From positions 2,034,501-2,098,500 of the forward strand of contig NW_027476092.1 in NCBI RefSeq assembly GCF_051020955.1: 64,000 nt of DNA, read 5' to 3'. The position numbers and the translations under genes are program-made. The DNA is from Megalopta genalis (lineage: Eukaryota; Arthropoda; Insecta; Hymenoptera; Halictidae). Shown piece after piece: positions 59,808 through 64,000 of the stretch; the first letter of the stretch is position 1, and each line of letters starts with the position of its first letter. Under the pieces are notes generated by a model. That model was not told where the DNA came from. It did no database searches and saw only the letters and a list, made by a program, of their open reading frames with translations.

Positions 59808-61575
59808 TTCATTTGTTCATTTGTTCATTTGTTCATTTGTTCGTTTGTTCCTTTGTTCATTTGTTCATTTGTTCAGTTGTTAATTTGTTCATTTGTTCAT
59901 TTGTTCCTTTGTTCGTTTGTTCATTTGTTCGTTTGTTCATTCGTTCATTTATCCATTTGTTCATTTGTTCATTTGTCCATTTGTTCATTTGTTGATTTGT
60001 AGATTTGTTCATTCGTTCATTCGTTCATTCGTTCATTCGTTCATTCGTTCATTCGTTCATTCGTTTATTCGTTCATTCGTTCATTCGTTCATTCGTTCAT
60101 TCGTTCATTCGTTCATTCGTTCATTCGTTCATTCGTTCATTTGTCCATTTGTTCAATTGTTCATTTGTTCATTCGTTTTATTTGTTCATTTGTTCATTTG
60201 TTCATTTGTTCATTTGCTCATTTGCTCATTTGCTCATTTGCTCATTTGCTCATTTGCTTTTTTTTCAATTGTTCATTTGTTCATATGTTCATTTGTTCAT
60301 TTGTTCATTTGTTCACTTGTTCATTATTTCATTTGTTCATTCGTTCATTCGTTCATTCGTTCATTTGTTCATTTGTTCATATGTTCATTTGTTCATTTGT
60401 TCAATTGTTCATTTGTTCATTTGTTCATTTGTTCATTTGTTCATTTGTTCATTTGTTCATTTGTTCATTTGTTCTTTTGTTCATTTGCTCATTTGCTCAT
60501 TTGTTCATTTGTTCATTTTTCATTTGTTCATTTGTTCATTTGTTCATTATTTCATTTGTTCATTTGTTCATTTGTTCATTTGTTCATTTGTTCATTTGTT
60601 CATTTGTTCATTTGTTAAATTGTTCATTTGTTCTTTTGTTCATTTGTTCATTTGCTTTTTTGTTCATTTGTTCATTTGTTCATTTGTTCATTTGTTCAGT
60701 TGTTAATTTGTTCATTTGTTCATTTTTTTTCATTTGTTCATTTGTTCATTTTTTCATATGTTCATTTGTTCATTTGTTCATTTGCTCATTTGCTCATTTG
60801 CTCATTTGTTCATTTGTTCATTTTTCATTTGTTCATTTGTTCATTATTTCATTTGTTCATTTGTTCATTTGTTCAATTGTTCATTTGTTCATTTGTTCAT
60901 GTGATCATTTGTTCATTTGTTCCTTTCTCCATTTGTCCATTTGTCCATTTGTCCATTTGTTCATTTGTCTATTTATTCATTTGTTCATTTGTCCATTTGT
61001 TCATTTGTTCATTTGATCATTTGTTCATTTGTCCATTTGTTCATTTGTTCATTTGTTCATTTGTTCATTTGTTCATTCGTCCATTTGTCCATTTGTTCAT
61101 TTGTCCACTTGTCCATTTGTTCATTTGTTCATTTGTCCATTTGTCCATTTGTTCATTTGTTCATTTGTTCATTTGTTCATTTGTTCATTTGTTCATTTGT
61201 TCATTTGTTCAATTGTTCATTTGTTCATTTGTTCATTTGTTCATTTGTTCATTTGTTCATTTGTTCATTTGTCTATTTCTTCATTTGTTCATTTGTCCAT
61301 TTGTTCATTTGATCATTTGTTCATTTGTTCATTTGTCCATTTGTCCATTTGTTCATTTGTCCATTTGTTCATTTGTTCATTTGTTCATTTGTCCATTTGT
61401 CCATTTGTTCATTTGTCCATTTATCCATTTGTTCATTTGTTCATTTGTCCATTTGTTCATTTGTTCATTTGTTCATTTGTTCATTTGTTCATTTGTTCAA
61501 TTGTTCATTTGTTCATTTGTCCATTTGTTCATTTGTTCACTTGTTCATTTGTCCATTTGTCCATTTGTCCATTTT
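59808..61575 (+). repeat. Array segment A3, with pure TTCATTCG block
   Basis: No gene seen. TTGATTTGTAGATTTG leader near 59994, TTCATTCG block, 8-T tract after CTCATTTG units near 60257, TTCATGTG at 60896, TCCACTTG near 61105. Unit order matches 18.65-20.23 kb, including rare substitutions. Confidence 0.9.
60008..60135 (+). repeat. TTCATTCG block, 16 units (copy 3)
   Basis: Sixteen tandem units; the eighth (60064) is TTTATTCG, as in copy 2. Confidence 0.94.
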
Positions 61576-61751
61576 TTCGTTTGTTCGTTTGTTCGTTTGT
61601 TCGTTTGTTCATTGGTTCGTTTGTTCGTTTGTTCGTTTGTTCGTTTGTTCGTTTGTTCGTTTGTTCGTTTGTTCGTTTGTTCATTTGTTGATTTGTTCAT
61701 TGGTTCGTTTGTTCGTTTGTTCGTTTGATCAGTTGTTAATTTGTTCGTTTG
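61576..61751 (+). repeat. CG block 21
   Basis: 176-bp TTCGTTTG block; GATCAG mark at 61727. Same length and internal order as the block at 20233. Confidence 0.92.
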
Positions 61752-64000
61752 TTCATTTGTTCATTTGTTCATTTGTTCATTTGTTCATTTGTTCCTTTGA
61801 TCAATTGTTCATTTGTTCAGTTGTTGCTTTGTTCAGTTGTTAATTTGTTCATTTTGTTCATTTGTTCATTTGTTCGTTTGTTCATTTGTTCGTTTGTTCA
61901 TTCGTTCATTTATCCATTTGTTCATTTGTTCATTTGTCCATTTGTCCATTTGTTCATTTGTCTATTTCTTCATTTGCTCATTTGTCCATTTGTTCATTTG
62001 TTCATTTGTTCATTTGTTCATTTGTTCATTTGTTCATTTGTCCATTTGTCCATTTGTTCATTTGTCCATTTGTTCATTTGTTCATTTGTCCATTTGTTCA
62101 TTTGTTCATTTGTTCATTTGTTCATTTATTCATTTGTTCTTTTGTTCATTTGTTCATTTGTTCATTTGTTCATTTGTTCATTCTTCATTTCTTCATTTGT
62201 TCATTTGTTCATTTGCTCATTTGCTCATTTGCTCATTTGTTCATTTTTCATTTGTTCATTTGTTCATTTGTTCATTATTTCATTTGTTCATTTGTTCATT
62301 TGTTCATTTGTTCATTTGTTCATTTGTTCATTTGTTCATTTGTTCAATTGTTCATTTGTTCTTTTGTTCATTTGTTCATTTGCTTATTTGTTCATTTGTT
62401 CATTTGTTCATTTGTTCAGTTGTTAATTTGTTCATTTGTTCATTTTTTTCATTTGTTCATTTGTTCATTTTTTCATATGTTCATTTGTCCATTTGTTCAT
62501 TTGCTCATTTGCTCATTTGCTCATTTGTTCATTTGTTCATTTGTTCATTTGTCCATTTCTCCATTTGTCCATTTGTTCATTTGTTCATTTGTTCATTTGT
62601 TCATTTGTTAATTTGTTCATTTGTTCATTTGTTCATTTGTTCATTTGTCCATTTGTTCATTTGTTCATTTGTTCAATTGTTCATTTGTTCATTTGATCAT
62701 TTGTTCATTTGTTCATTTGTTCATTTGTTCATTTGTTGATTTGTTCATTTGTTCAATTGTTCATTTGTTCATTTGATCATTTGTTCATTTGTTCATTTGT
62801 TCATTTGTTCATTTGTTCATTTGTTCATTTGTTCATTTGTTCATTTGATCATTTGATCATTTGTTCATTTGTTCATTTGTCCATTTGTTCATTTGTTCAT
62901 TTGTTCATTTGTTCATTTGTTCATTTGTTCATTTGTTCATTTGTTCATTTGTTCATTTGTTCATTTGTTCATTTGTTCATTTGTTCATTTGTTCATTTGT
63001 TCATTTGTTCATTTGTTCATTTGTTCATTTGCTTATTTGTTCATTTGTTCATTTGTCTATTTCTTCATTTGTTCATTTGTCCATTTGTTCATTTGTTCAT
63101 TTGATCATTTGTTCATTTGTTCATTTGTCCATTTGTCCATTTGTCCATTTGTTCATTTGTCCATTTGTTCATTTGTTCATTTGTTCATTTGTTCATTTGT
63201 TCATTTGTCCATTTGTCCATTTGTTCATTTGTCCATTTGTCCATTTGTTCATTTATTCATTTGTCCATTTGTCCATTTGTTCATTTGTTCATTTGTTCAT
63301 TTGTTCATTTGTTCATTTGTTCATTTGTTCATTTGTTCAATTGTTCATTTGTTCATTTGTTCATTTGTTCATTTGTTCATTTGTTCATTTGTTCATTTGT
63401 TCATTTGTTCATTTGTTCATTTGTCCATTTGTTCATTTGTTCATTTGTTCATTTGTTCATTTGTTCATTTGTTCATTTGTTCATTTTTCATTTGTTCATT
63501 TGTTCATTTGTTCATTTGTTCATTTGTTCATTATTTCATTTGTTCATTTGTTCATTATTTCATTTGTTCATTTGTTCATTTGTTCATTTGTTCATTTGTT
63601 CATTTGTTCATTTGTTCAATTGTTCATTTGTTCATTTGATCATTTGTTCATTTCTTCATTTGTCCATTTGTCCATTTGTTCATTTGTCTATTTCTTCATT
63701 TGTTCATTTGTCCATTTGTTCATTTGATCATTTGTTCATTTGTTCATTTGTCCATTTGTCCATTTGTTCATTTGTCCATTTGTTCATTTGTTCATTTGTT
63801 CATTTGTTCATTTGTCCATTTGTCCATTTGTTCATTTGTCCATTTGTCCATTTGTTCATTTGTCCATTTGTTCATTTGTCCATTTGTCCATTTGTCCATT
63901 TGTTCATTTTTCCATTTGTTCATTTGTTCATTTGTTCATTTGTTCATTTGTTCACTTGTTCATTTGTTCATTGGTTCATTTGTTCACTTGTTCATTTGTC
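61752..64000 (+). repeat. Array to window end
   Basis: No gene seen. ATCAATTG followed by the CAGTTGTTGC mark at 61818, 7-T poly-T module near 62.44 kb, ATCATTTG-rich stretch 62.69-62.87 kb, pure canonical tract from 62889, TTCATTTC/TCTATTTC module near 63.65 kb and TCCATTTG-rich repeat. The array continues past the edge. Confidence 0.9.

Larger units (their letters stand above)
163..61742 (+). repeat. GATCAGTTGTTAATTT mark, 23 copies
   Basis: Starts: 163, 3419, 4810, 5713, 5801, 10408, 12384, 14096, 16925, 20384, 23015, 24550, 24630, 29267, 30457, 30537, 33292, 51917, 53930, 55634, 58455, 59775, 61727. It is always preceded by TTCATTGG and a few TTCGTTTG (or TTTGTTTG) units and followed by TTCGTTTG. 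It is the end-mark of a CG block and is absent between 33.3 and 51.9 kb. Confidence 0.93.
262..61831 (+). repeat. CAGTTGTTGCTTTG mark, 17 copies
   Basis: Starts: 262, 3510, 4901, 5892, 12499, 17040, 20475, 23138, 24721, 29358, 29406, 30636, 33383, 52008, 54045, 58562, 61818. Each lies downstream of a GATCAG mark by 91, 99, 107, 115 or 123 bp, apart from the extra copy at 29406. The intervening units are TTCATTTG with TTCACTTG and TTCCTTTG in many copies. Confidence 0.92.
945..62526 (+). repeat. Poly-T / TTCATATG / CTCATTTG module family
   Basis: Approximate starts: 945, 8007, 9229, 11369, 13120, 14641, 15377, 17804, 19375, 21096, 23703, 52924, 54658, 56178, 56915, 59238, 60718, 62439. A tract of 6, 7 or 8 T, two canonical units, a second T6 tract, TTCATATG (or ATGCTCATT near 14.68 and 56.22 kb), two units, then three CTCATTTG. 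Forms with TTAATTTT lie near 35.35, 36.07, 47.11 and 48.27 kb. T-tract length is constant within paralogue groups. Confidence 0.9.
1..64000 (+). repeat. Octanucleotide satellite array (TTCATTTG)n, whole window
   Basis: Every line of the window is made of the 8-bp unit TTCATTTG or a near variant, always in the same orientation. The canonical unit is 5 T, 1 C, 1 A, 1 G, so the + strand is extremely T-rich and about 25% G+C. Most variants are single substitutions, and a minority are 7- or 9-nt units. The array enters and leaves the window mid-repeat, so its true ends are not seen. I see no flanking unique DNA, mobile element or gene. The taxon cannot be told from this sequence; a eukaryotic satellite is inferred from the size and higher-order structure. 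Confidence 0.98.
59980..64000 (+). repeat. Segmental duplication of 18.65-22.63 kb
   Basis: Markers run colinear at offsets 41,327-41,343 (TTCATGTG 19553/60896, GATCAG 20384/61727, CAGTTGTTGC 20475/61818), with a further 24-bp length change near the right end. It runs off the window edge, so its full length is unknown. Confidence 0.88.

Noticed and set aside
1..64000. Telomeric repeat
   Set aside because: TTCATTTG lacks the G-run of TTAGGG-type, TTTAGGG-type or other known telomere repeats, has no G-rich strand, and carries large higher-order duplications.
1..64000. Hormone-receptor-like TGTTC half sites
   Set aside because: TGTTC is present in almost every unit as a direct repeat, without the inverted 3-bp-spaced partner of a steroid response element, so it carries no specific information.
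1..64000. Centromere-specific motif such as a CENP-B box
   Set aside because: I see no 17-bp motif of that kind, and the octamer period is far from nucleosome length. A centromeric location stays possible but is not shown.
1..64000. tRNA, rRNA, ncRNA or transposon sequence hidden in the array
   Set aside because: No stretch departs from the octamer long enough to hold one; even the most diverged patches (26.44, 38.95, 48.79 kb) can be read as octamer variants.

Overview
The whole 64 kb is one uninterrupted tandem array of an 8-bp unit, TTCATTTG (CAAATGAA on the other strand), roughly 8,000 copies. I found no stretch of unique sequence, no credible gene, no RNA gene, no transposon and no inverted segment. 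The T-rich strand is the + strand from base 1 to base 64,000. An array of this size, with nested repeats and long segmental duplications, points to eukaryotic satellite DNA (heterochromatin, or a centromeric, subtelomeric or sex-chromosome block). Nothing in the sequence identifies the taxon.

The array is not monotonous. Most units are canonical, and a limited set of single-base variants recurs in fixed order: TCCATTTG, TTCGTTTG, TTCATTCG, CTCATTTG, TTCAATTG, TTCAGTTG, TTGATTTG, TTAATTTG, TTCATTGG, TTCTTTTG, ATCATTTG, TTCACTTG, TTCATATG, TTCATTAG, TTCATTAT, TACAATTG, plus 7-nt units (TTCATTT, TTCATTC). Read as an alphabet, the variants spell recurring modules. (1) A CG cassette: a run of TTCGTTTG ended by TTGATTTG, TTCATTGG and a GATCAGTTGTTAATTT mark, usually followed 91-123 bp later by a CAGTTGTTGCTTTG mark. 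(2) A poly-T module with 6-8 T and then TTCATATG and three CTCATTTG. (3) A TTCCTTTC / TCTATTTC module. (4) A TTCATTCTTCACTTG module followed by TACAATTG and TTCATTCG units. (5) Blocks of pure TTCATTCG introduced by TTGATTTGTAGATTTG.

Layout: 1-35 kb and 51-64 kb are CG-cassette domains, with a TTCGTTTG block every 1-5 kb. About 35-51 kb almost lacks such blocks. Its 36.9-45.5 kb and 49.5-51.06 kb parts are dominated by the TTCATTCTTCACTTG module; 45.5-49.5 kb is a mixture. The changeover near 51.06 kb is sharp. Nested duplications cover much of the window. The largest is a colinear block: 11.2-17.24 kb matches 52.75-58.76 kb and 18.65-22.63 kb matches 59.98-64.0 kb, both about 41.3-41.6 kb apart, with a middle segment that differs between the copies. 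Shared rare substitutions give a small family tree of these paralogues.

The + strand is open for long distances in all three frames because an 8-bp unit with no stop reads as the same octapeptide (FVHLFICS) in every frame. The - strand is closed by TGA every eight codons, except inside TTCGTTTG blocks, where TGA becomes CGA. These open frames are a by-product of the repeat and are not annotated as genes.
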